A stretch of DNA of 64,000 bases from DASVTU01 sp036387415 (GCA_036387415.1 DASVTU010000024.1:1-64000); one strand, 5' to 3'. Counted from the stretch's first letter, positions 55,296 to 64,000 are shown. A program made the numbers and translations. Notes: generated from the sequence alone by a model not told the origin.

Positions 55296-56393
55296 TTACT
55301 CGAACAGAGCGGCGTGGCTCGTCGGCACGTCGCGGCGTCCGACTTCGGATGTGTGACATTTGGCGCACGTAAAATTGCGGTCTTGCTTTCTTCGGTCAAA
55401 CTCCTTTTCGAGCGTGACAATCTCGGCGTCGGTCGAGGTTTTATGACAGGGCGCGCAAGTCGAGATGGGCACGTCGGGCTTCAAACCACGCAGCGTTGTC
55501 GCGGCGGTGATGTGAATGTGGCAACTCGTACACTCGGCAACGTGTTGCTCACGCATGTGTATGAACTTGTTTGAGATGCGCGGCGACGCATCGAGAGCGA
55601 CGGATGCAGCACTCGCCGTTTTATGACATCCAGCGCAGTTGTCTCTGACAGGCTCGACGCTTTTCCAGTGGCAATTGAAACAGGAGGCGTGGCTCGTCGG
55701 CACGGTCTTGAAAGTGCCCGCGGGCGGCGTGAAGCCGTCCGGCCAACCACCGACGGGCGGCGCGGGGAGTCGCGCGTTGGTTTCGTGGCAGATGGCGCAG
55801 TTGTTGTATTGCGTCGGCTTCTCTTGCGTGGCATGAGCCGTGGCAACAAAGAGCGCGGGCATGAAACGCGTGCGCGCCGACGCGTCCGGCCGGAAACTCC
55901 CGCCACCGCCGCGTGCGATAACATCTTGATGCTTATCGTGTGGAAACTCTGCGACGAACTGACGTGCGCGCGACGGATGACGGAAGGCGAAACGCGATTC
56001 GTCGCGCGGTGAGACGCGTGTGTGACAGATGGTGCAGATAACGGGGCGCGCGCCCTTGAAGAATTGCTGTCGATGACAATTGATGCAGGCATCGTGCGCG
56101 GGATAGTCGGCTACGTCTGGGAAGCCGCTCGCGGTTCGCCAGTTGGACGTCGGAGTTTTGTGACAGTCGTTGCACGATAACTTTTTGTGAGCGTTGCTCT
56201 CATGAAGAAAACGCCCATAATTGCGCGTCGCCCTCGACGACGAACGCGCGGGCGCAACACGGCGCTGTCTCGCTGTTCGTTGCAATGATGACAGTGCGGC
56301 TCCCTCGGCATTCAGAGAGAGACGCGTGCAGACAAACATTGCGAGCGCAGCGACGGCGAAAATAACAAGTGTGATAATGCGTCGTCTCATCAA
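55296..56393 (-). CDS. Nonahaem cytochrome c (paralogue 2)
   Basis: 365 residues with an N-terminal membrane/signal segment (IITLVIFAVAALAMFV). Nine CXXCH sites: CNDCH, CINCH, CTICH, CAICH, CFNCH, CAGCH, CTSCH, CAPCH and CAKCH. The opening haem block (CNDCHKTP, then HDACINCHRQQF and CTICHTRV) parallels the block in the following gene. An insertion rich in Gly/Ser/Arg lies between haems 3 and 4. Likely a periplasmic or membrane-attached electron carrier. It is 17 nt downstream of the secreted unknown gene, so they are in one operon. Confidence 0.9.
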   Translation of the reverse strand: MMRRRIITLVIFAVAALAMFVCTRLSLNAEGAALSSLQRTARQRRVAPARSSSRATRNYGRFLHESNAHKKLSCNDCHKTPTSNWRTASGFPDVADYPAHDACINCHRQQFFKGARPVICTICHTRVSPRDESRFAFRHPSRARQFVAEFPHDKHQDVIARGGGGSFRPDASARTRFMPALFVATAHATQEKPTQYNNCAICHETNARLPAPPVGGWPDGFTPPAGTFKTVPTSHASCFNCHWKSVEPVRDNCAGCHKTASAASVALDASPRISNKFIHMREQHVAECTSCHIHITAATTLRGLKPDVPISTCAPCHKTSTDAEIVTLEKEFDRRKQDRNFTCAKCHTSEVGRRDVPTSHAALFE

Positions 56394-56410
56394 ATATGCT
56401 GGGCGTCTTC

Positions 56411-57325
56411 TTAATGAAAACTACTCGTTCTGCTGTCCATCTTCTCGCATGCGGGCAAGGGTTGTTCGAGGCCGATGCACTTAACGTTTTTGTCCTGCTG
56501 GTTCGAGATGAGAAAAGGCGTCTCGGTGCCGTGCGCGCCTGTTTTGATTTTTAGTTCGCATGTCCACAAGATGCCTTTGCTGCCGATTTCTGCGGGGACG
56601 AGATTTGAAACGAGATACGTGCCAGGCTCCAAGTCTGTGAAGTAGGCGGTGCCTTTGCGGTCAGTCATGACGGACACGACTGTGGCTTTCGACGCATCTT
56701 CGGCTTGTTTGATTAACGCGTCGAGCGTTGCTTGCTGACGCCGATAAAAGCCGTTGCGAATCTCTTCGCGGAGGTTGACGGTCAGCCATTTGAGCGCGAG
56801 TTCGCGGCTGCCAAACTCTCGCCTGCCGTTCGCGAACGCGGCGCGAAATTCGGGCACCGCCTTCTCGCCTTCGACATCCTTCGCCTCGGCCTCGCGGCAA
56901 TAGACAGACTCGCAATCGTTCTCTTTGAGCCAACGAATAAACGCCTCGCTCGCGCCGACATTGCGGTAATAACACTCACGCGAGAGCATGTGCGTCTGCT
57001 TCAACGCTTCGACAAAATTTCGATTCGCTTCCAGACCGCCCTTGATGAGATAAAAACGTTTGCGCGCGAGTCCTTTAGTCTCGCCTCCGATTTTCGGCCT
57101 GACGCGAAGACGTACAACCTGTCGTTCCAAATTTTGCGATGATGTCGTGCCACTCGGCGACATCGCAACGTGCGGTGATGTTGCTGCGGTCGGTGCCGCG
57201 TTCATCACCGCGACGCACAGACAAAGCAACACTCCGCAGAAGCCAAGCGACGCCGACGCCGCCACACCGCGACGTTTTGTTGCTGCCACGGCGCGACGCT
57301 TATTGAATAACCATGCTCTCATCAT
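56411..57325 (-). CDS. Secreted protein of unknown function in the cytochrome operon
   Basis: 304 residues with a basic N-terminus, hydrophobic signal (SLGFCGVLLCLCVAVMN) and Ser/Thr/Pro linker. A conserved-looking mixed core follows, with scattered cysteines (SRECYYRN, NDCESVYCREAE). The C-terminus (about 215-290) resembles a small Ig/transthyretin-like fold: TDRKGTAYFTDLEPGTYLVS. No CXXCH. I do not recognise the core. Its position between the GlcG/HbpS protein and two nonahaem cytochromes suggests an accessory role in the same envelope complex. Confidence 0.8.
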   Translation of the reverse strand: MMRAWLFNKRRAVAATKRRGVAASASLGFCGVLLCLCVAVMNAAPTAATSPHVAMSPSGTTSSQNLERQVVRLRVRPKIGGETKGLARKRFYLIKGGLEANRNFVEALKQTHMLSRECYYRNVGASEAFIRWLKENDCESVYCREAEAKDVEGEKAVPEFRAAFANGRREFGSRELALKWLTVNLREEIRNGFYRRQQATLDALIKQAEDASKATVVSVMTDRKGTAYFTDLEPGTYLVSNLVPAEIGSKGILWTCELKIKTGAHGTETPFLISNQQDKNVKCIGLEQPLPACEKMDSRTSSFH

Positions 57326-57402
57326 TTTTGCATCCGGCGACGCGCGCCGGAGAGTTCTGCTGACCGACGACAGACACGCTCAAGGGTTCGCGTTGACGTG
57401 AC

Positions 57403-59511
57403 TCAAAGATTCGGGCTGCGCGGAAATTTGACGAAGGGCAGACGCGTGCCGCGCACGAAAGTCTGGTCGGAGCGAATCGCTACGGGCGGCGCAAAACCGT
57501 TGCTTCCGGCGGCGGCAATGATGTCGTCCTGGTCGATGCCGTCGCCGCTGATGCCGATGCCGCCGACGAGCGCGCCGTTTTTGTAGAGTGGAATGCTGCC
57601 CGCGAAAATCTGTAGACCGTTGGGCAGACCTGCGAGCGCAGTACAGACGCTCGCGCCGAGATTCGTTTTGACCAAGTCAAGTTGCAAGCCGACGTTGAAG
57701 ACGCTCCATTTGTTGAGCGGGGTGCTGAATGTGCCCGCGTCTGTGTTGGGAATGCCGTCGGGGAAAAAGGGACGATGGAGAAATCCGATGGCTCGGTCAC
57801 TGAAAGCGATTGAGCCGTCGAGTCGGAGACCGTCGTCGGCGGCGCGGTCAACGTATGAACCGAACCCCGCCGCGCGCAGCGACCCACCCGCATTCGCTTT
57901 GGAGAAGAAAGCCGCCGAGCGCGCCTTTTGCACCGACACGTCGAAGCCGAAGACGGGAGCATCGACCATGCGGAAGACGCCGAGCACGTTGCCCTCCACG
58001 TCAACGACGGCGACGGTAACGCGCGCCGCGCTGCCAAGTGGTTGACGAATCGCCGCACGCGTGATGTTGGCCTGCTGAGCCGCCTGCGCGATGATGCGTC
58101 CGACATCGGAGGCGGTCAGCGCGTTCGCCGCCGTCGGTAAAATGCTGCCGACGAACGGGAAGAAACGCGTATCGACTTCGCCGCCGATGCCGCCGACGAT
58201 GGCGGGCGTAAACGCAGAAGATTGCGCGCCGAGAAGTGGAAAGGGTGGTTGAAACGCGCCGGGAAGCGTTGTGAGCGTCGCGGGCGTCGGGGCGTTGGGT
58301 GTGTTGACGTAAGGCAGACGAATGCCGTCCACCAGAATGTTATCGCCGCGAATCTGTGCGGGCGCTTCAAAGCCGCGCACCGCCGCGACCGCGATTGTCT
58401 CCTCAAACGGCTGGTCGAAATCGGACGGGTCGCGGTCTACGCCGTAAACGCCGTCGCCTTCGATGCCGACGCCGCCCACGGCCGCACCGTTTTTGTAGAC
58501 GGGCACGCCGCCCGCATCTGCGGAAAGACCGAGCGGCAGTCCCGGCTTTTTAATATCGGAGCATGGGAGCGACGAATACTGGACGCCATAGAGCGGTCCC
58601 GACGGGCGAAAGTTGACGGCGGGCGGGAAGTGTTCCTGAATGATAAATCCGGCGGTGCGCGTGGTGAAGGCGTTGCCGGAAGTGCTAAAGAGTGCGCCCG
58701 TTCCGGCCTTCGAGACGGCGGCAGCGGTAGATGAAACAACCATTCCTTCCAAGCCGCCCGACTGTGCGCCGCCGCCGCGAATCTGCGACGTAGGCGCGGC
58801 TCCGGTCATCGTAAAGAGTCCGAGCACGTTGGCTTCGCGGTCGGTCACGGCCACCGTCACGGCGCGGTTGAGTTGCACGGCGGCAGAGACGGCCTGCGCG
58901 ATGACGGTTTGCACTTCGCTCGCCGTGAGAGTTCCTGCTGTGGTGGTGTTTGGTGGGAGAATTGGGGCGTGTGCGCCGGGCGTGGGCACGGCTCCGTCGT
59001 CGTCGGGCAGTCCGCCGCCTGTGTGTCCGATGCCGACGCGCACGCGATTACTCGACGCGCCGTCATAACGAAGACGTACGAGCACGTCGCCCATGTCCGT
59101 CAATGCGTCGTCGAGACGCACGACGACCGATGTCAACCATTCTTGCTGCGGCACGCTCCCGACGTGTTCGACTGCGAGAGGATAGACGCGATGCGCGCCG
59201 TCTTCCGCTTCCACCGCGACGGCGCTCGCCGCCTCACCCGCTCGCAGGCGAAGATTCATCGCAAAGAGCATGATGCGCGTCTGCTGGTCGGAGCCGAAGG
59301 CGATGGTAGCAGCGGGCTGAAACGGTTCGCGTTGCCGCGTCAGTGCGTCGAGCGCGACGGCACGCGTCGAATTCTCTTCGCTGACCAGAACCGGAGCACT
59401 CGTCTGCGCCGCAGCGTTTTCGGGTCGCCATGTCCCCGCGCACAGCAACGCGGCACACAGACACCCGACGAGAAGAAAGCGAACAAAGACGAGGCGGAAA
59501 CGAACATTCAT
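57403..59511 (-). CDS. Secreted protein with two GlcG/HbpS-like (haem-binding type) domains
   Basis: 702 residues with a signal peptide (FVRFLLVGCLCAALLCAG). A beta-rich N-terminal domain (about 45-165) is followed by two copies of the GlcG/HbpS (DUF336) fold at about 195-410 and 460-700. Each begins with an LTASEV or LTASDV helix, then VTVAVTDREANVLGLF or VTVAVVDVEGNVLGVF, and ends with a YKNGALVGGIGISGDG-type motif. HbpS binds haem and senses redox stress. Here, upstream of multihaem cytochromes, a haem or small-molecule binding role in the periplasm is plausible. First gene of the minus operon (77 nt before the next). Confidence 0.87.
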   Translation of the reverse strand: MNVRFRLVFVRFLLVGCLCAALLCAGTWRPENAAAQTSAPVLVSEENSTRAVALDALTRQREPFQPAATIAFGSDQQTRIMLFAMNLRLRAGEAASAVAVEAEDGAHRVYPLAVEHVGSVPQQEWLTSVVVRLDDALTDMGDVLVRLRYDGASSNRVRVGIGHTGGGLPDDDGAVPTPGAHAPILPPNTTTAGTLTASEVQTVIAQAVSAAVQLNRAVTVAVTDREANVLGLFTMTGAAPTSQIRGGGAQSGGLEGMVVSSTAAAVSKAGTGALFSTSGNAFTTRTAGFIIQEHFPPAVNFRPSGPLYGVQYSSLPCSDIKKPGLPLGLSADAGGVPVYKNGAAVGGVGIEGDGVYGVDRDPSDFDQPFEETIAVAAVRGFEAPAQIRGDNILVDGIRLPYVNTPNAPTPATLTTLPGAFQPPFPLLGAQSSAFTPAIVGGIGGEVDTRFFPFVGSILPTAANALTASDVGRIIAQAAQQANITRAAIRQPLGSAARVTVAVVDVEGNVLGVFRMVDAPVFGFDVSVQKARSAAFFSKANAGGSLRAAGFGSYVDRAADDGLRLDGSIAFSDRAIGFLHRPFFPDGIPNTDAGTFSTPLNKWSVFNVGLQLDLVKTNLGASVCTALAGLPNGLQIFAGSIPLYKNGALVGGIGISGDGIDQDDIIAAAGSNGFAPPVAIRSDQTFVRGTRLPFVKFPRSPNL

Positions 59512-59660
59512 AGACGACGATAAACGTTCAAGAAGAAATGCGACGAGGTTTTGAGTTTCGCTGATTCAGCGTATCGGACGCGCGTTCAACTGTAGCACTA
59601 ATCACCCATCAGTCAAGAAAACTCCACACGCAGAAACTAATAACCATTTCAAAACTTGCC

Positions 59661-59805
59661 ACCGAAGACACAGAGACGTAGAGGAAAACTAAAAAGCGAA
59701 ATGAAGTGAAGTGGCGAGATGGCAAAGCACCGTCGCGACCGGAGTTGTTTTCCGCTTTCCCGTTCCTCTTTCCCTTTTTGTATGTCTCTGTGTCTCTGTG
59801 TCTAT
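59661..59805. repeat. Imperfect inverted-repeat intergenic element (CACAGAGAC type)
   Basis: GACACAGAGAC at 59667-59677 faces GTCTCTGTGTC at 59784-59794, which is continued by a second TCTCTGTGTC to 59802. The purine-rich stretch 59680-59700 faces a pyrimidine-rich stretch 59755-59780, giving a long imperfect hairpin. CACAGAGACACAGAG-type intergenic repeats are common in many bacterial genomes. The 468-nt gap 59512-59979 also contains frames on both strands that are translations of this repeat, which I leave out as genes. Confidence 0.6.
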
Positions 59806-59979
59806 CATGTTCTTTCCGTGGAGCGAAAAAAATTTCGGTTGCCAGCACAGCACCGCTATGCTACAACGCAAGTCCTCGCTCTCTTGAACCGACGACAGCC
59901 ACGCTGCTCCGTGTCGCACGCTGTCGAGCCGCGATTCGGGGCGGTTCCGCTCCATCTTGGCACGTTGTATTTCTATTCT

Positions 59980-62127
59980 ATGCTTTCATTTCTGATGAGT
60001 CTTCCGACGTTTGCTCGCGCGTGCGTCGTGTGCGGATTCATCCTCGCATCCGCGCACATCGCGTCGGCACAGACGCACGGAAGTCTCGTCGGCGTCGTGC
60101 GCGACGCTTCGGGCAAGGAAGTCGCCGGAGTGGTCGTCGTGGCGACCAATCAAGTGACGAGTGGCACGACGCGCGGAGGCACGGGCAGCAACGGGCGTTA
60201 TTCGTTTCGTCTGCCTGCGGGCGCATATCGCATCACGGTCGAAGCGCCCTTCGTTGCGAAATTTGAGAAGGATAAAACTTACGGCGAATGGGCGCAGCCG
60301 CGCGGCGACGCGTTGGAAAATGTCATTATCACGGCGGGACAGGATACGACGCTCGACTTTCAAGTCGAACGCAAAAAAGAGTTGCCCGCGACTGCTCCGT
60401 TGCAGACAGGCGAACCGACCGGACACGCGGGCGACGCAAGTATCGCATCCGCACCGCAGACTGCGCCTGACCGCGTGGAAGTGCGCGACCGTTGGCGCAT
60501 CGGCTTTCCCGAATACGACCGCTACGGCGACCGTGGTGCGCGCGGACGCGACATCCCTTTCAGCCGTGGCCGCTGGTACGACCCATATCGCCAGAGCGTT
60601 TTGAAGGGCGATTATCCCATCATCGGCAACAACATTTTCATGATTCTCTCCGCCGTCTCGACGACGGGCGTGGAATTGCGTCGAGCGCCGACGCCTTCGG
60701 ACGTGTCGAGCGCGAGGCCGGGCAGCGCGGAGTTTTTCGGTCAACCCGAACAACTCGCCGCGAGCCACACCTTGCAGTTCACCTTTGAACTCTTTCGCGG
60801 CGACACCACCTTCCGCCCGCGCGACTGGGCGATAAAAATTTCGCCCACCTTCAGCTTCCCCAACTATCTCAACGCACGCGAAACCGGAGTCGTCAATATC
60901 GACGTGCGACGCGGCACCAACCGTACCGACACGCATGTCTCATTCGAGGAAGCCTTCGCCGAAGTCAAACTCGCGGACGTGAACGCCAACTACGATTTCG
61001 TCAGCTTACGCGCAGGGATTCAGCCCTTCACCTCAGACTTTCGCGGCTTCGTCTTCTCCGACAACAATCTCGGCGCACGTCTCTTCGGCGCGTTCGACAA
61101 TAACCGTTATCAATTCAACGTCGCCGCCTTCTCCATGCTTGAGAAGGATACCAACAGCAACCTCAACCGTCTGGACACGCGCCATCAAAACATCTATATC
61201 GCCAACATCTTTCGCCAGGATTTCATCAAGAAGGGCTATACCATTCAGGCCAGCGCGCACTTCAACGACGACCGTCGCAGCATTGAATACGACCGCAACG
61301 GCTTTCTCGTCCGCCCCGCGCTCGTCGGCGATGTGCGCCCACACGCCATCAAGGTCGGCTATCTCGGCGTGAGCGGCGACGGCCATCTCGGACGTTTGAA
61401 TCTCACCAACTCTTACTACTTCGCCTTCGGGCGCGACGAACGGAATCCGATTGCGGGTCGCGCCGTCCGCATCAAGTCGCACATGGCGGCGGTCGAGGCT
61501 TCGGTCGATAAAGACTATCTGCGTTTTCGCGGTTCGTTCTTCTGGGCTTCGGGTGACGAGAACCCGACCGACCAACACGCCAGCGGCTTCGACGCCATCT
61601 TCGACGACCCTAACTTCGTCGGCGGTCAATTCTCCTTCTGGAATCGTCAGGGTATACGCCTCACGCAGACGGGCGTCGGGCTCGTCCATCCCAACAGCCT
61701 CCTGCCGTCGCTTCGCAGCAGCAAGACGCAGGGACAGGCCAACTTCGTCAACCCCGGCATCTTTATATACAACGCGGGCTTTGACGTGGAAGTGACGCAA
61801 CGCATCAAGGCCGTCTTCAACGTCAACTATCTACGCTTTCACCGCACCGAATCGCTCGAATACATCCTGTTTCAAAATCGCATCCGCAAAGACATCGGCT
61901 TCGACTACAGTCTCGGCGTCGCCTATCGTCCCTTTCTCATCAACAACGTGACCATCACCTTCGGCGCGGCGACGCTTCAAACCGGACGCGGCTTCCGCGA
62001 CATCTACACCGACCGCACGCGCAACTGTCCGCCCAACCTCGAAGACTTTTGCACGCCCGACGATGTTGTCATCAATCCGAGCAAGCCGCTCTATTCCCTT
62101 TTCGCGCAGTTGAAACTAATCTTTTGA
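59980..62127 (+). CDS. Outer-membrane beta-barrel protein with carboxypeptidase-regulatory-like N-terminal domain
   Basis: About 715 residues from the ATG at 59980, which gives a normal signal peptide (cleavage after ASAQ); the frame runs up to 59719, but that part is repeat-derived. A carboxypeptidase-regulatory-like domain (about 30-120: GVVRDASGKEVAGVVVV, GSNGRYSFRLPAGAYRI) precedes a long barrel region with alternating aromatic beta-strands, ending LYSLFAQLKLIF with a C-terminal Phe. No TonB-receptor plug is seen, so it is a porin-like or MtrB-like barrel rather than a TonB receptor. The multihaem cytochrome gene starts 49 nt later, so together they may form a porin-cytochrome conduit. 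Confidence 0.85.
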   Translation: MLSFLMSLPTFARACVVCGFILASAHIASAQTHGSLVGVVRDASGKEVAGVVVVATNQVTSGTTRGGTGSNGRYSFRLPAGAYRITVEAPFVAKFEKDKTYGEWAQPRGDALENVIITAGQDTTLDFQVERKKELPATAPLQTGEPTGHAGDASIASAPQTAPDRVEVRDRWRIGFPEYDRYGDRGARGRDIPFSRGRWYDPYRQSVLKGDYPIIGNNIFMILSAVSTTGVELRRAPTPSDVSSARPGSAEFFGQPEQLAASHTLQFTFELFRGDTTFRPRDWAIKISPTFSFPNYLNARETGVVNIDVRRGTNRTDTHVSFEEAFAEVKLADVNANYDFVSLRAGIQPFTSDFRGFVFSDNNLGARLFGAFDNNRYQFNVAAFSMLEKDTNSNLNRLDTRHQNIYIANIFRQDFIKKGYTIQASAHFNDDRRSIEYDRNGFLVRPALVGDVRPHAIKVGYLGVSGDGHLGRLNLTNSYYFAFGRDERNPIAGRAVRIKSHMAAVEASVDKDYLRFRGSFFWASGDENPTDQHASGFDAIFDDPNFVGGQFSFWNRQGIRLTQTGVGLVHPNSLLPSLRSSKTQGQANFVNPGIFIYNAGFDVEVTQRIKAVFNVNYLRFHRTESLEYILFQNRIRKDIGFDYSLGVAYRPFLINNVTITFGAATLQTGRGFRDIYTDRTRNCPPNLEDFCTPDDVVINPSKPLYSLFAQLKLIF

Positions 62128-62176
62128 CAACGAACCTTCTGACATTGACGCCACGGCTTTTATCAGGAACAAACGC

Positions 62177-64000
62177 ATGAAACGGCACGCCACAAACCAA
62201 CGCCTCAAGTTCCTCATCATCTGCGTCTTCGGCTGTGCCTTCGTCTGCCTCCTCGCCATTTCGCCAAGCACATCTTCGCAAACATCCACCGCCACACCGA
62301 CAACAGCGCAAACACAAAACTCGCAAACACAACCCACTCCGACGCCCGCGACTCCGCCAAACGCTCCGACCGCTCCCGTTTCAGACCCCACTTCCCCGTC
62401 AAATTCAAATACCGCCTCCGTCGTCAAACTCGAAGGATGCGTTTCCTGTCATGCGCGCATCGAGCCGATGCACAAGTACGGCGCGACGGGCGCGCTCGAC
62501 GTGTTGAAGGATGGACGCGACGCACAGGGAATGACCTGTACAGCCTGTCACGGCGGCAATCCCGTCGCTGCGACGAAAGAAGATGCACACGTCCGTCCGC
62601 GTTTTCCCGATGCATGGAAACGCGGCGGCAAGATGTCGAGCGCGAATCCCGAAAGAGCCAACACGCTTCTAGCGAAGGAGAGCCGCGAGTTTGTCCGCTT
62701 TGTCAATCCCGGCGACCTGCGTGTCGCGGAAGCCGCCTGCGGCGAGTGCCATCAGACGGAGACACACACCATGTCGCGCAGTATGATGACGCACGGCGCG
62801 ATGCTCTGGGGCGCGGCGCTCTACAATAACGGCGGCTTCCCCATCAAAGATACGCGCTTCGGTGAAAGCTATTCCGAGTCCAGCGCGCCGCAACGTCTGA
62901 TTCAACAACCGCCGCCGTCTGACGAAGAACGTCGCACGCGCGGTCTTCTCTCCTTCCTCGACCCGTTGCCGCGTTGGGAGATTTCGCAGCCGGGCAACAT
63001 CCTGCGCGTCTTCGAGCGCGGAGGCCGCCGTCGTCTCGAAGTCGGCCTGCCCGACCGCGAGGAAGAACCCGGCAAGCCCGATAAGGGTTTGAGTCCGCGC
63101 GGCTTCGGCACGGGCAATCGCACTGACCCCGTTTATCTCGGTCTACAGAAAACACGACTCCTCGACCCCACGCTCAACTTCCCCGGCACCAACGACCACG
63201 CGGGCGACTACCGCGCCTCCGGTTGCAGCGCCTGCCATGTCGTCTACGCCAACGACCGCAGCCGTGTCCATTCTGAGACGCATGCGTCGGCGGGCAATCG
63301 TGGACAGTCGCAGTCCGACGACGCGACGATTCCCAAAGACGAATCGGGGCATCCCATCAGGCACCAATTCACGTCGCAGATTCCCACTTCGCAATGCATG
63401 GTCTGCCACATGCATCCCGGCACGAACATGGTCGCCACCTATCTCGGCCTGACTTGGTGGGACAACGAAACCGACGGCGAACGGATGTACCCTGCGAAGC
63501 AACACAACCCCTCGCAAGATGAAGAACAACGCAAACTCGACCGCAATCCAGAAGCGGCCAGCCTACGCGGTCGTTGGTCTGACCCTGAATTTTTAGCAGA
63601 GACGGGCACGCCCGAATTCAACGCCCAACTCAAACGCACTCAGTTCGCAGACTTTCACAGTCACGGCTGGATTTTCCGCGCCGTCTTCAAACGCAATCGC
63701 AAGGGAGATTTGCTCGACGCCGAAGACCGCATCGTCGCTTCCGACGACCCCGAACGTTTCAAAAAAGCCGTCCACCTCAATGACATTCACCTCGAACGCG
63801 GCATGCATTGCGTCGATTGCCATTTCCGTCAGGACGCGCACGGCGACGGCAATCTCTACAACGAACCGCGCGCCGCCATCGAAATCAACTGCGTCGATTG
63901 CCACGGCTCGCTCCGACAACGCGCCACGCTCTTTACATCCGGCCCCGCCGCCGCGCCTGCCACCGGACAGGCCGCACGCCGCCGCGAAGAAAGAAAGGAA
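62177..64000 (+). CDS. Multihaem cytochrome c (3'-truncated at the window edge)
   Basis: 608 codons are open to base 64000 without a stop, so the gene continues outside the window. The start ATG has AGGA upstream and begins a signal peptide (FLIICVFGCAFVCLLAIS), followed by a Thr/Pro/Gln-rich linker. Seven CXXCH sites are present so far: CVSCH, CTACH, CGECH, CSACH, CMVCH, CVDCH and CVDCH. Long stretches between haems (for example about residues 200-350) suggest extra non-haem structure rather than a compact carrier. Coupled behind the barrel gene, it is a candidate extracellular or periplasmic partner in electron transfer. Confidence 0.9.
   Translation, partial: MKRHATNQRLKFLIICVFGCAFVCLLAISPSTSSQTSTATPTTAQTQNSQTQPTPTPATPPNAPTAPVSDPTSPSNSNTASVVKLEGCVSCHARIEPMHKYGATGALDVLKDGRDAQGMTCTACHGGNPVAATKEDAHVRPRFPDAWKRGGKMSSANPERANTLLAKESREFVRFVNPGDLRVAEAACGECHQTETHTMSRSMMTHGAMLWGAALYNNGGFPIKDTRFGESYSESSAPQRLIQQPPPSDEERRTRGLLSFLDPLPRWEISQPGNILRVFERGGRRRLEVGLPDREEEPGKPDKGLSPRGFGTGNRTDPVYLGLQKTRLLDPTLNFPGTNDHAGDYRASGCSACHVVYANDRSRVHSETHASAGNRGQSQSDDATIPKDESGHPIRHQFTSQIPTSQCMVCHMHPGTNMVATYLGLTWWDNETDGERMYPAKQHNPSQDEEQRKLDRNPEAASLRGRWSDPEFLAETGTPEFNAQLKRTQFADFHSHGWIFRAVFKRNRKGDLLDAEDRIVASDDPERFKKAVHLNDIHLERGMHCVDCHFRQDAHGDGNLYNEPRAAIEINCVDCHGSLRQRATLFTSGPAAAPATGQAARRREERKE

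Noticed and set aside
59609..59848. Minus-strand frame of 79 codons in the gap before the barrel gene
   Set aside because: It is a translation of the CACAGAGAC-type inverted repeat (products of the DTETYKKGKR kind recur wherever such repeats occur) and has no start signal.
59719..59979. N-terminal extension of the barrel gene
   Set aside because: The extension covers the intergenic repeat; a standard signal peptide begins at the ATG at 59980.
1..64000. tRNA, rRNA, CRISPR array, prophage or insertion sequence
   Set aside because: Scanned by eye; no cloverleaf, rRNA-like core, spaced identical repeats, transposase or integrase motif was found. A dedicated tRNA or covariance search could still find something small.

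Overview
The window looks like a chromosomal stretch of an Acidobacteriota bacterium, probably a Blastocatellia-type lineage. This is inferred from family content, not from a marker gene: an Oar-like TonB-dependent receptor with a carboxypeptidase-regulatory domain, a Ser/Thr kinase beginning with MTPERW and followed by TolB-like/TPR modules, a secreted matrixin with a DUF4214-like tail, and many secreted proteins of unknown function. I see no rRNA, tRNA, CRISPR array, prophage or insertion sequence. All family calls come from reading motifs; no searches were run.

Layout. (1) 1-9798: 3' end of a nonribosomal peptide synthetase locus (terminal C'-A-T-TE module, SyrD/PvdE-type ABC exporter, MbtH-like protein, alpha/beta hydrolase, LarA-like protein, FOXRED2-like flavoprotein), closed by a perfect 23-bp hairpin terminator. 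(2) 9841-24250: secreted matrixin, secreted unknown, metallophosphoesterase, a 1.7-kaa kinase with TPR modules, a membrane-anchored kinase-like protein, a dual-specificity phosphatase, PPK2, an SMP-30 propeller and a YjdF-like membrane protein. (3) 24250-36616: M61 peptidase, O-methyltransferase behind a long repeat-containing leader, YVTN-type propeller protein, a 1990-aa multicopper oxidase-like protein and a Lys/Gly-rich small protein. (4) 36875-49111: a glycan region with an unrecognised 702-aa protein, GT32-, GT29- and GT25-like transferases, two GT4 enzymes, an MFS carrier and the TonB receptor.

(5) 49467-64000 (continuing past the edge) is the most unusual part. A plus-strand pair encodes a tandem cyclic-nucleotide-binding/four-[4Fe-4S]/membrane fusion and an FHA-transmembrane-heptahaem fusion. 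Facing it is a minus-strand operon for a GlcG/HbpS double-domain protein, a secreted unknown, two nonahaem cytochromes and a tetrahaem cytochrome. Beyond that lie an outer-membrane barrel and a further multihaem cytochrome cut by the edge. There are 36 CXXCH sites in this block. Together they could form a trans-envelope electron conduit whose cytoplasmic side carries second-messenger and phosphothreonine sensor domains. The individual domains are read from sequence; the joint function is inference.
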